In this document: positions 34,219 through 44,400 of the stretch, in pieces | How the letters are laid out: each line of letters opens with the position of its first letter | Numbering within the stretch: the first letter of the stretch is position 1 | From: CAVUQH01 sp963774445 | GTDB taxonomy: Bacteria > Myxococcota_A > Polyangia > Haliangiales > Haliangiaceae | Reading direction: 5' to 3' | Length of the DNA stretch: 64,000 nucleotides | Assembly (NCBI GenBank): GCA_963774445.1 | Contig: CAVZFC010000022.1 | Location: forward strand, 496,001 to 560,000 | Program-made: the position numbers and the translations under genes | Notes under the pieces: generated by a model | The model's database searches: none | The model's input: only the letters and a program-made list of their open reading frames with translations | Told to the model about the DNA's origin: nothing

Positions 34219-35007
34219 ATGCCGCCACGTCCCCTGGCCCCTCATCCCTGTGTGCTCGAGCACGAAGTGCTCATCGAGGAGCTGGATCCGCGGCACGACG
34301 GCGTCCGCATCGCCCACCTGTCGGACGTCCACGTCGGCCGTATGACTCCGGAAGATCACGTCCGCCGGGCGGTCGAGCTGGCCAACGAGTCGGGCGCCGA
34401 CGTGATTGCCCTCACCGGAGACTACGTCAACTGGTCGCGCAGCGAGATTCCACTGATGCAGGCGCAGCTGGCCGGCCTGCGCGCGCGCCGGGTGGCGGTG
34501 ACCCTGGGCAACCACGACTACTTCACCTCGGCCCGCCGCGTCGCCGAGGGGATGCGGCAGAACGGCTACGACGTGCTGCGCAACCAGCACACGACCGTCG
34601 AGGTCAACGGCGCTCCGCTGCACCTGGTCGGCATCGACGATCCGGTGACGCGGCACCACGACGTCAACCAGTCGTTCCACGGCGTTCCCTCCGGCGGGAC
34701 GCGGGTGGTGCTGTGCCACTGCCCGGAGCAGGCCGACGCCATCTCCGGCCACGGCGCCGACCTGATCCTGTCGGGGCACACCCACGGCGGGCAGATCTAC
34801 GTCGAGGGAATCACCAATCGCCTGATCCGGCGCATGGGCCGGCGGTATCGCGCCGGCTTCTACGACGTCGGCGACTCGTCGCTGTACGTGAGCGCGGGCG
34901 TCGGCTTCTCCGGCGTGCGGGTGCGCGTCGGCCCGGGCACCCGGGCCGAGGTCGGCGTGTTCACCCTGCGTCGCGGGAGCCGCGCGCGGCTGGCGAGCGC
35001 GGCGTGA
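34219..35007 (+). CDS. calcineurin-like metallophosphoesterase (YkuE-like)
   Basis: A 262-residue enzyme with the five metal-binding motifs of the family: 'HLSDVHVG' (DxH), 'ALTGDYVN' (GDx), 'GNHDY', 'LCHCP' and 'SGHTHGGQ'. YkuE-type relatives are exported or membrane-associated phosphodiesterases; this one shows no clear signal peptide, so it may be cytoplasmic. ATG 34219 follows a leaderless promoter. Its TGA overlaps the next start (GTGA). Confidence 0.87.
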   Translation: MPPRPLAPHPCVLEHEVLIEELDPRHDGVRIAHLSDVHVGRMTPEDHVRRAVELANESGADVIALTGDYVNWSRSEIPLMQAQLAGLRARRVAVTLGNHDYFTSARRVAEGMRQNGYDVLRNQHTTVEVNGAPLHLVGIDDPVTRHHDVNQSFHGVPSGGTRVVLCHCPEQADAISGHGADLILSGHTHGGQIYVEGITNRLIRRMGRRYRAGFYDVGDSSLYVSAGVGFSGVRVRVGPGTRAEVGVFTLRRGSRARLASAA

Positions 35008-35858
35008 GCGAGGCGCGGCGGCTGGGGCGCACCGGCCTGGCGGTGTCGCGCATCGGCCTCGGCTCGAGCTACGGGGTCGGCGGCGCCGACGTCGAGCGCG
35101 CGTTCGAGCGGGGCGTTCGCTACTTCTACTGGGGCAGCCGCCGGCGGGCCGGTTTCGGTGCCGGCCTCCGCCAGCTGGCACCGCGCCACCGCGACGAGAT
35201 GGTCGTGGTCATCCAGAGCTACGCGCGGGCCGGGGCGTTGCTCGGGCCGTCGCTCGAGTCGGCGCTGCGGCGCCTGCGCCTCGATCACGCCGACATCCTG
35301 CTCCTCGGCTGGTGGAACCGGCCGCCGCCCGATCGGATCGTCAACGCCGCGCTGTCGCTGCGCGAGGCCGGGCGCTGCAGCCACATCATGGTCTCGTGCC
35401 ACGACCGGCCGACCTTCGCCCGCTACATCGCCGACCCCTGCTACGGCGCGATCATGGTCCGGTACAACGCCGCCCACACCGGCGCCGAGCGGGAGGTCTT
35501 TCCCGTGCTCGACGACAGCCCGGCGCCGCCCGGCGTGGTCGCCTACACCGCCACGCGCTGGGGGGCGCTGCTCGACCGCCGCATGGTCCCGTCCGGCGAG
35601 CCGCTGCCCGGCGCCGCCGACTGCTACCGCTTTGCCCTGAGCGATCCGCACGTCAACGTCTGCCTCGCCGGACCCAAAGATGGCCACGAGCTGGACGCCG
35701 CCCTCGAGGCGCTGGACCGCGGTCCGCTCGACGCCGACGAGCTGGCGTGGATGCGTCGGGTCGGCAGCGGTGTTCACCAGGCCGCCGCTCGCGTGGCCGC
35801 CCGGCGTCCGGCGCATCTGCTGGACCGCGCCGCCCAGCGCCTCGGCTTGCGCGTGTAG
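35004..35858 (+). CDS. aldo/keto reductase family protein
   Basis: A 284-residue TIM-barrel protein. It begins 'RRLGRTGLAVSRIGLGSSYG', the usual AKR N-terminus, with 'LESALRRLRLDHADILLLGWW' in the middle. The catalytic Tyr region appears as 'GVRYFYWGS'. The C-terminal 'NVCLAGPKDGHELDAALEAL' fits the cofactor end. Some canonical AKR residues (D-Y-K-H) are not all obvious, so catalysis is uncertain. GTG start overlaps the phosphoesterase stop, so they are cotranscribed. Confidence 0.78.
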   Translation: MSEARRLGRTGLAVSRIGLGSSYGVGGADVERAFERGVRYFYWGSRRRAGFGAGLRQLAPRHRDEMVVVIQSYARAGALLGPSLESALRRLRLDHADILLLGWWNRPPPDRIVNAALSLREAGRCSHIMVSCHDRPTFARYIADPCYGAIMVRYNAAHTGAEREVFPVLDDSPAPPGVVAYTATRWGALLDRRMVPSGEPLPGAADCYRFALSDPHVNVCLAGPKDGHELDAALEALDRGPLDADELAWMRRVGSGVHQAAARVAARRPAHLLDRAAQRLGLRV

Positions 35859-35863
35859 TCGCG

Positions 35864-36577
35864 TCAGGCCGGCAGCGGCAGGCAGAACTTGTGCAGCAGG
35901 TTGGTCAGCTCGGCCGACAGGCGCTGCTTGCGCGCGGGGCTGCGCGGAATCGCGGGCGGCGAGCTCAGCGACTTGCGCAGGCGTTTGCGCGCCTCGTGGA
36001 TCCGCCAGGCGATGGTGCCGGGCGAGCAGTCTTGCACCACCGCGGCCTCGCCGTGGCTGAGCCCCTGCAGCGCGACCAGCACGACCGACGTGCGCATGTC
36101 GCCCGGCAGCTTGTCCAGCGCCTCGAGCAGCCGCGCGTAGGTCTGCCGCAGCTCGGCGGCGCGCGCCGGATTGCCGCGGGCGTCGATCTGGACGGCGCGG
36201 GCGATACGGGGGTCTTCCATCAGTGCCTCGCGGCGGCGCTTCTTGTCGCGGCGGGCGTTGAGCGATCGATTGACCGCCATGCGGTAGACCCAGGTGAAGA
36301 ACTGGCTGCGGCCCTGGAACGCGTCGAGGGCGCGATACGCTTTGAGGAACACCTCCTGGGTCACGTCCTCGGCGTCACTCTCACTGCCGGTGAGGTGGAG
36401 GGTCAACGCCAGGATGCGCGACCGGTAGCGGCGCACCAGCTCGCCGAACGCGCGCTGGTCGCCGGCCTTGGCTCGGTCGACGAGGGCAGCGGCGGTCGCT
36501 CCCTCTTTGCTGGCGCACTGGCTCACTGAACGGTTAGACGCCTCGGCCACGCCGGCTCTTGGCAAAATCTCGGACAC
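35864..36577 (-). CDS. RNA polymerase ECF sigma factor
   Basis: A 237-residue sigma-70 family protein. Region 2 is 'LVRRYRSRILALTLHLTG' to 'TQEVFLKAYRALDAF' and 'FFTWVYRMAVN' (-10 recognition). Region 4 is 'LDKLPGDMRTSVVLVALQGLSHGEAA' with a helix-turn-helix ending 'IHEARKRLRKSL'. There is an N-terminal extension of about 25 residues and a basic C-terminal tail. No anti-sigma gene is adjacent. GTG start at 36575-36577. Divergent from mscS with a 125-bp gap. Confidence 0.9.
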   Translation of the reverse strand: MSEILPRAGVAEASNRSVSQCASKEGATAAALVDRAKAGDQRAFGELVRRYRSRILALTLHLTGSESDAEDVTQEVFLKAYRALDAFQGRSQFFTWVYRMAVNRSLNARRDKKRRREALMEDPRIARAVQIDARGNPARAAELRQTYARLLEALDKLPGDMRTSVVLVALQGLSHGEAAVVQDCSPGTIAWRIHEARKRLRKSLSSPPAIPRSPARKQRLSAELTNLLHKFCLPLPA

Positions 36578-36702
36578 CGGATCAGGCCTATTTTGCCAGG
36601 GCCGCCGCCCCAGTCACAGCGGGGCTCACGAGGTTGGCCGCAAATCCCCGAAACTCGGAAGGATTGTGCTCGCGGCCGGCCCCTGATACCAATGGGGCGA
36701 GC

Positions 36703-37764
<1,062 letters not shown>

Positions 37765-37781
37765 GGCGCCGGAATCGCTCG

Positions 37782-38297
37782 TCAGAACAGCTGCAGGTGC
37801 CAGGCGCCCGCGTCGCTGTGGTCGCTGCCGCCGGTGCCGGTGCAGTCGAGCACCTCGAGCGTGGCGTAGCTGGTGTCGTGACGCTGGCCGACGTCGGCGT
37901 CGATATCGAGGACCTCGCCGGGAATGCCGGCCTCGACCAGGTAGTCGCGGATGGCGCCGGCGCGGGCGGCTGCGGTCTCTTCGTTTTCGCCGGCGCCGGC
38001 GTAGCCGCGGATGCGCAGCTCCCGGAGCTGGGGCGTCTCGCGGATCTCGGCGGCCAGCAGATCGAGCTGGCGCAGGGTGGCGCCGCCCAACTCGGTGGAG
38101 CGGTCGCCGAACTCGAAGAACGGATCGGGACATTCATCGTCCGCGTGATCGTGGCAGCCGAGCAGCATCGGGCAGCGGTCCGCGCTGTCGGCCAGCGCTG
38201 CGCTGCCGCCCGGGCCGGGCGGATCCGAATCCGGATGCTGCGCGCCCCCGCACCCGAGCGCGAGCGCCAGCGCGCAACCGATTCCCCACCGCACCAT
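37782..38297 (-). CDS. OmpA-like lipoprotein
   Basis: A 171-residue lipoprotein (lipobox 'ALALGCGG'). After a Cys-containing linker comes an OmpA-like domain ('FFEFGDRSTELGGATLRQLDLLA', 'LRIRGYAGAGENEETAAARAGAIRDYLVEAGI') that would bind peptidoglycan. Two Cys pairs near the N-terminal half suggest disulfides. It is leaderless: its -10 box ends 6 nt before the ATG. Confidence 0.78.
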   Translation of the reverse strand: MVRWGIGCALALALGCGGAQHPDSDPPGPGGSAALADSADRCPMLLGCHDHADDECPDPFFEFGDRSTELGGATLRQLDLLAAEIRETPQLRELRIRGYAGAGENEETAAARAGAIRDYLVEAGIPGEVLDIDADVGQRHDTSYATLEVLDCTGTGGSDHSDAGAWHLQLF

Positions 38298-38303
38298 GGG
38301 CCG

Positions 38304-38309
38304 ATCCTA
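38304..38309 (-). promoter_or_regulatory. -10 box TAGGAT, leaderless promoter
   Basis: On the minus strand TAGGAT, then 6 nt, then the ATG of the OmpA-like lipoprotein. Confidence 0.5.
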
Positions 38310-38337
38310 CCTCAGAGCGGCCGGACTCTGCAGGTCG

Positions 38338-39387
38338 CTAGTTGACGTACAGCATCGCGCCGAACCAGGCGGCGACGGCGATCACGACCAGGACTGCCAG
38401 CATGACCACCACCCAGTGCGAGCCGTCGGCGGCCTGCTCGACCCGATCGGTCTCCAGGCGCTCGGCCCGCGGAGAAGCGGCGCGCGGGGTGGTCGCACGG
38501 GGCCGGTCCTCGAGCGCCGACTCCTGGCTGGTGCCGCGGGCGAAGGCGCGCGGCGGCGCGAGCGGCGTGGCCGGGCGCGCCAGCGGGGTGGCAAACGGCG
38601 GCAGCGCCACTGCCGGCCGGCACGCGTGGAGTGCAGCGGCCGGCAGCGCCGGGGCGATTGGCAGCGCCGGGGCGGGCGGAGGGGGCAGCGCCGGGCTCGC
38701 GCTCACGGCTGCGGGGCTCGCGGCCGCACCGCTCGCGCTCATGCCGGGCAGCGCGGGGCGCGCCGGCGTCGCCTCGCTCCGGCGCCGCGGCGGCGCGACG
38801 TGCTCGATGCGGAACGGCGCCGTCGGGTCGGCCGAGGCCGACGGCCAGCCGGCGATGTCGACCGGCAGCGGCGGTGCCGACACGCGGAAGGCGCCGCTCT
38901 TCCAGCCGACCACGTCGACGATGGCGTCGTCGTCGCGCTGGCCGTTGAGGGTCACCAGGTCGATCTCACCGGCGCGGTAGCCGATCTCGGCGCGGTCGAA
39001 GTCGCGCACCATCGTGATCGTGCACGACAGCGCCTGGTCTTCGCAGTGGCGCATGATCGCGACCAGCGGGACGTCGGCCAGCGAGCCCTCACACTGCGCG
39101 GAGTCGCCCAGCTCGCCGCTGAGGTCCGGCAGGCGTTGGGTCAGCTCGTACATTCCGTCGGACAGTCGCTTGAGCCGTCGGATCGCGGCCGCGTCGGACA
39201 GCTCGCCGAAGGTCGCGTTGTCGACGACGCCGGCCCGCAGCTCGATGACGCCGTCGGCGAACTGCGTGCTGATGTTGATGCTGCCGGTGACCAGGTGTTT
39301 GCGACACGAGTCGAGCAGCGACTCCAGCGGTGTGTCGCAGAGCGAGCCCTCGAGCCGGTTGGACGAGACGTGAAATGCGCGGGACAT
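38338..39387 (-). CDS. double DUF4388 protein with C-terminal membrane anchor
   Basis: A 349-residue protein. Two DUF4388-type domains follow each other: about 10-95 ('LEGSLCDTPLESLLDSC', 'TGSINIST') and about 100-190 ('CEGSLADVPLVAIMRHC', 'GYRAGEIDL'). A long Pro/Ala/Arg linker leads to one C-terminal membrane helix ('VVVMLAVLVVIAVAAWFGAM'). DUF4388 occurs mainly in Myxococcota, often with receiver or PilZ domains; its function is undefined. The only other copy here is in the PilZ/pseudo-receiver protein. Confidence 0.72.
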   Translation of the reverse strand: MSRAFHVSSNRLEGSLCDTPLESLLDSCRKHLVTGSINISTQFADGVIELRAGVVDNATFGELSDAAAIRRLKRLSDGMYELTQRLPDLSGELGDSAQCEGSLADVPLVAIMRHCEDQALSCTITMVRDFDRAEIGYRAGEIDLVTLNGQRDDDAIVDVVGWKSGAFRVSAPPLPVDIAGWPSASADPTAPFRIEHVAPPRRRSEATPARPALPGMSASGAAASPAAVSASPALPPPPAPALPIAPALPAAALHACRPAVALPPFATPLARPATPLAPPRAFARGTSQESALEDRPRATTPRAASPRAERLETDRVEQAADGSHWVVVMLAVLVVIAVAAWFGAMLYVN

Positions 39388-39455
39388 GGCACCGTTGGGT
39401 GGAGCAACATCAGTGCCACTCGTTTCGCAGGGCCGGGGCCAGCGGTTTCGCGGGG

Positions 39456-40688
39456 CTACGGTGCGTCGGGGGGCTGTTCGACCCGGGGCGCCGAGCCCCG
39501 TGGCTTCCGATTTTCGGTCGGTCGCCGGTACGGGGTGAACGGGAGTCGAGACTGGCGATCGCGGTTCAGGGCGGCCAGCTCGCGATCGGTGAAGGCGTCG
39601 CCCGAGGCGGCCGGCAGGCGGCGGCGGATGAACGCCTCGATCGTCGCGCGGGCAGCGGTGGCGGCAGCGACGACCTCATCGCTGCCGTCCTCGGCGCACT
39701 CGTCCCACAGGGCGAACAGGATCGCCCGCCGCTCGGCCGCCGTCATACGCCCGTCGCGCCAGACCTTGTCCAGGCGACCGCGCAAGAACGCCACCGCGTC
39801 GCGGAGATTTTCGCGCTGGGAGTTGGCCGCCATCTGCATCCGCTCCGCGCGCGTGCGGTCGAGGAACTTCTTCTTGCGCGCGTAGTACGGGTCGCCGCCG
39901 GCCTTGCGGATGGCCCAGTCGGTGACGTCGAAGCCGCCGCTGAGGAGGGTCACGGTGTGAGTCTCCACCGCTCGCTGATCTTCTTCGGACACGGCCACCG
40001 GATCCTGATACCAGCGCTCGAGGTGATCCTTGACGGCGCCCCCGGTGGGCAGATGGGCGTGGCCGTGGAGGTTGGGCTTGTCGTTGAAGCCGACCCGACC
40101 GTCGCGGCCGATGTGGGCGTGGAAGGTCAGGTCGTCGGCACCGTACTCGCCGGTGCCGTCCGGCTGGATCTCGGAGCGCGGTTTGCGCGGCGATCCGATC
40201 TTCGGCAGCTCGAGCGGCGAGCGTCTTGGCGCGCCGAGGTCGGGTACGACCGATCGCGCGACCGATCGCGGATCGGGAAGGGCGTGGCGGCGCGGGCGTT
40301 CACCTGGGAACGTCTGATCGCCGCCGGGCGGGGTCGGCACGCCGACGTCGGCGCCGGTGCCGGCGGGTGCGGTGGTGACGCGCCCCTGCGCGTGGCGAGC
40401 GGCGTCGGCATCGCGCGGCTGCGTCGCGGCAGCGCCGGCCGGCGCGGGCATCTCGAGGGTCGCGGCTGGCGCCGGATTCGTGACCGCGTCGTCGTGCAGG
40501 ATTTCGATCTCGAGGGTCTCCGGCTCCGGCCGGGACGTCTCGCTGGTCGCCAGCTCGCCCGGCGGCCGCGGCTCGAGCGTCGCGGGGCGCCCGGCGTCGC
40601 GGCGCGCCTCGGCCCCCAGCCACACCAGGGCTGCCGCGTGGGCCAGCGCCGAGAGCGCCAGCGGGAGCCAGGTCGATCGCCGCCGCAC
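39456..40688 (-). CDS. TonB-like N-terminally anchored protein of unknown function
   Basis: A 410-residue protein. The N-terminal membrane helix 'LALSALAHAAALVWLG' with following Pro/Arg/Glu-rich region resembles TonB/energy-transducer proteins. The rest is a soluble, charged domain with 'TGEYGADDLTFHAHIG' and a helical part ('AVAFLRGRLDKVWRDGRMTAAERRAILF'). No TonB C-terminal domain is recognisable. Start is GTG at 40686-40688, divergent from the ECF gene. It may work with the large VIT/vWA protein, but that is only proximity. Confidence 0.6.
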   Translation of the reverse strand: MRRRSTWLPLALSALAHAAALVWLGAEARRDAGRPATLEPRPPGELATSETSRPEPETLEIEILHDDAVTNPAPAATLEMPAPAGAAATQPRDADAARHAQGRVTTAPAGTGADVGVPTPPGGDQTFPGERPRRHALPDPRSVARSVVPDLGAPRRSPLELPKIGSPRKPRSEIQPDGTGEYGADDLTFHAHIGRDGRVGFNDKPNLHGHAHLPTGGAVKDHLERWYQDPVAVSEEDQRAVETHTVTLLSGGFDVTDWAIRKAGGDPYYARKKKFLDRTRAERMQMAANSQRENLRDAVAFLRGRLDKVWRDGRMTAAERRAILFALWDECAEDGSDEVVAAATAARATIEAFIRRRLPAASGDAFTDRELAALNRDRQSRLPFTPYRRPTENRKPRGSAPRVEQPPDAP

Positions 40689-40801
40689 GTCTCCAGTGTG
40701 ACGCGATTCGCCGGCGGCGGGGTTGCCCGTGGAATCTCGGGTGGTTGGGGTTTTTCCCTGGCGGTCGGCGACACCTTCTGCCGGCTCGCTGACAGAACCA
40801 T

Positions 40802-41452
40802 GTGAACCTCCGAGCGTTTGCGAGACGGCGAATGGTGAAGATATTCGGCAGAGGGAGACGCCCGCGTGAAGCGGTGCTGCTCGAACGGGCGGGGCGGGGC
40901 GATGCGGCCGCCGTCGAGAAGCTCTACGACGACACGGTCGACGGCCTCTACGCCTTCGTCTGGTACCGGGTGGGGCGCGACGACGCCCTGGCCGAAGACG
41001 TGGTGCAAGAGACCTATGCCCGCGCCCTGGATCGCTGGGACGACTACGACCCGGCGCGCGGCTCGTTGGTCGCGTGGCTGACGTCGTCGAGCCGCAACGT
41101 CATCCGCGATCAGCTGCGCTCCCACCACCGTTCGGCCGAGCTAGCCGAGCGATGGGATCGCATCGACGACAGCCTGGCGCAGATCTTCGCGGCGCTCGAC
41201 CGGGCGCCACTCACCGACGAGGTCATCGCGCGCTCGGAGACCCGTGACCTGGTGAACATGACGATCGCGAACCTACCCGAGAGCTACCGCACCGCGCTGG
41301 TGCGCAAGTACATCGACGGCGACAGCCTCGAGGCGCTGGCCGCCCACCTGCACGTCAGTGAGGTGGCCGCCAAGTCGCTGCTCGCGCGCGCCCGTCGCGC
41401 GTTCCGGGAGACCTTCGCGACCTTTTCCCGCACCCTGGCGGAGGTGAGCTGA
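40802..41452 (+). CDS. RNA polymerase ECF sigma factor paired with a FecR-VIT-vWA-TPR protein
   Basis: A 216-residue sigma factor. Region 2 is 'LYDDTVDGLYAFVWYRVG', 'DVVQETYARALDRWDDYDP' and 'VAWLTSSSRNVIRDQLRS'; region 4 is 'LPESYRTALVRKYIDGDSLEALAAHLHVSEVAAKSLLARARRAF'. GTG start 40802. Its TGA overlaps the ATG of the next gene (TGATG, 1-bp overlap), so the giant membrane protein is translated in step with it and is probably its regulator. I see no convincing autoregulatory promoter. Confidence 0.9.
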   Translation: MNLRAFARRRMVKIFGRGRRPREAVLLERAGRGDAAAVEKLYDDTVDGLYAFVWYRVGRDDALAEDVVQETYARALDRWDDYDPARGSLVAWLTSSSRNVIRDQLRSHHRSAELAERWDRIDDSLAQIFAALDRAPLTDEVIARSETRDLVNMTIANLPESYRTALVRKYIDGDSLEALAAHLHVSEVAAKSLLARARRAFRETFATFSRTLAEVS

Positions 41453-44400
41453 TGTCCGAGCGCACGCCGAAACTGAACCGCGATGACGAGGGCGCCGTCC
41501 TCGAGCGCAACGTCGAGCAACTCCTGTCTCGCGCCCACGAGCCGCCGGTGATGGCGGGCGAGGCGCGCACGCGAGTGCGCTCGTTCCTGGTCGACCGGGC
41601 GCGCAGCCGCGCCGCCGACGCGGGAAAAGCGGCCGCGTCCGGGCCCCGCCCCCGCCTGGGCCGGCGCCCGCTGTGGGCCGGAGCCGGCGCCCTGGCGGCG
41701 GGGCTGGCCGCCGCCGCGGTGGTCGCCGCGATCGGCGGCGGCGGCACGCCCGCGCCGGTCTCCGCCGGACACGCCGACGACGTCCAGCGCGTCGCCCTGG
41801 CCGACGGCAGCGAGATGATCCTCAACCGTGGCGCTCGCGCCGTGGTGCTGGGTGACCGCCGCGTCCGCGTCGACGCCGGCGACGTGCTGTTCGACGTCGT
41901 CCCGGGCAAGGGCCGCTTCGTCGTCGCCGCGCCGCAGGGCGTGGTCACCGCGCTGGGCACGCGCTTCGTCGTTTCGGCCGCGGGCGATCACACCCGCGCC
42001 GCGGTGGTGCGTGGTCGGGTCCGGGTCGACAGCGGCGCGGGCAGCGCCGTGCTCGGCGCCGGCGACGAGGCGCTGCTGCGGCCGGGGGCCAAACCGGTGC
42101 GGCGGCGCGCGCCGCGTCTGTCGCACCTGGTCGGCTGGGCCAGGCTGGCCCGCCGGCAGGAAGAGAAGCCGGGGCCGAAGCCGGTGCGCCGCGGCGCGCT
42201 GATCGCGCGCAGCCCCAACTGGCAGCAGCACGAGCTGCCGCTGCCGCTGCGCGCCCTGAACGTCAACGTCTACGTGGACAACCAGGTGGCGCGCGTGGCC
42301 CTGGACCAGACCTTCTTCAATCCCCACCCCGAGCAGCTCGAGGGGGTCTACCACCTGTCGCTTCCGCCGGACGCGGCGATCTCGCGCCAGGCGATGTACG
42401 TCAACGGCAAGCTGATGGAGTCGGCCATGGTCGAGCGCAAGCGGGCGCGCGAGATCTACGACAGCATCGTCTACCGCCGCCGCGATCCGGCGCTGATGGA
42501 GTGGATGGCCGGAAACGTCTACAAGGTGCGCATCTTCCCGCTGCCGGCGCGCACCGAGAAGCGGATCGTCTTCGAGTACACCCAGACCCTGGCCCGGCTG
42601 TACGACGATTACCGGCTCGAAGTGCCGATGCCGGAGGCCGACGGACCGGCGCGCTCGGTGGACGTTCACGTGCGCCTGGCCGGCTGCGCCGCGTGTCAGG
42701 TGGTGTCGCCCAGCCACGCGATCACCACCGCCGCCGACGGCGACGACCTGGTGGTGACCTACCACGGCGAGAACCAGCCGGTCGGCGACGACCTGGTGCT
42801 GCGCGTGCGCGACCCGGAGAAGGCGCCGCGGGTGGTGACCGCCCGGCGCGGCGAGCGCGACTACCTGATGGTTCGCGCGCAGCCGCCGGCCGCCGACCCC
42901 ACGCAGGCGCCGCCGCCACGCAAGCGCCGCCGCTGGGTGTTGCTCGCCGACACCAGCGCCTCCCGCGGCCCGCTGGAGACCAAAGCGCAGGCGTTCTTCA
43001 TCGATCACCTGGTACGCGAGCTGGACGAGGAGGACGAACTCGCGGTGATGTCGTTCGACACCGCCGTTCGCCGGTTTGGCAACGGCTTCACCGCCGTGGA
43101 CCAGATCGACCGGCGAGCGCTGCACGACTTCCTCACCGCCGACGGCGGCGGCGCCGGCTACACCGACATCGGCGCCGCCCTCGACGCCGCGGTCGCCGCG
43201 CTGGGCAGCGCGGGGGGCGACCTGGACCCGTATATCCTCTACGTCGGCGACGGCATCGCCACCGGCGGCGAGCGCGCCCCGGCGGCGCTGGCCAAGCGGG
43301 TCGCGGGCCACGCGATTTTCGTCGGGGCCGCGGTCGGCGATCGCGAGGACGGACGCCTGCTCGGCGAGCTGGCCGACGCCACCGGCGGTCTGGCCGAGAG
43401 CGTGAGCCCGGGCGACGATCTGGCCTGGCGCGCCTTCGACCTGGTGGCGGCGCTGGAGACGCCGCGGGTGGTCGATCTCGAAGCGACGCTGGTCGACGCC
43501 GATGGCGACGCGCTGGGTGATGCCATCGCCTACCCGTCGTCGCGCCAGCTGGCCGACGGCGAGGAGCTGTCGGTGGTCGCCCGTCTGGGCGCGACCACGC
43601 CGGTTGCGCTGGAGCTGCACGGACGGCGTGCGGGCGCGGCGTGGAGCTACCGCGTGCCGCTAGCGGGAGCCCGAGGCGGCGCCCGCTACCTGCCGCGCGA
43701 GTGGGCGCGGCGGCGCATCGATGCGCTCCTGCGTACGAAGGGCGACGACGCCCGCGCCGAAGTCACCGAGCTGGGGGTGAAGAACTTCCTGATGACCCCG
43801 TTCACCTCGCTGCTGGTGCTGGAGAACGACGCGATGTACCAGCGCTACGGCGTGAAGCGCGACCGGTCCAGGCGCTGGGCCCCGTACGCGTTGCCGTCGC
43901 GGATCAAGATCGTCCACGAGCCGCTCGGCACCAGCACGGCGTCGGCGGCGGCCAACGTGAGCCTGGACGCGGCGCTGGTCCGCGCGCCGACGCGAATCCT
44001 CGCCAGCTACGGCGTGCCGCTGTCGGATGAGAGCGGCTTCGGTGAGGGCGACCTCTGGCTCGGTCGGGACACCGGTGGCGTCGCCGCCTTCCGCGAGACC
44101 GCCGAGCCGGATGTGGACGGAAGCGTGGCCATCGATCTGACCCGCGCCGCCGACGCGCGCGCGGGGTTCGACCTCGACGGCGAGACGCGGGCCAAGGACG
44201 TGGTATCGACCCTGCAGGTCCAGAGCGGTCCCGGTGACTGGACCGTGGTGCTCGGCGCCAGCGCCGACCTGGCCAAGAAGGGCAAGGCCGGGCCGATGCG
44301 CGGCACCATCGGCCACGGCGCGGGTGGTGGCGGCCTGGGACGCGCCGCCAGCCATCGGATGCTGGTCAGCGGGCGTCGCACGCGCAGCCGCGGCCTGCTC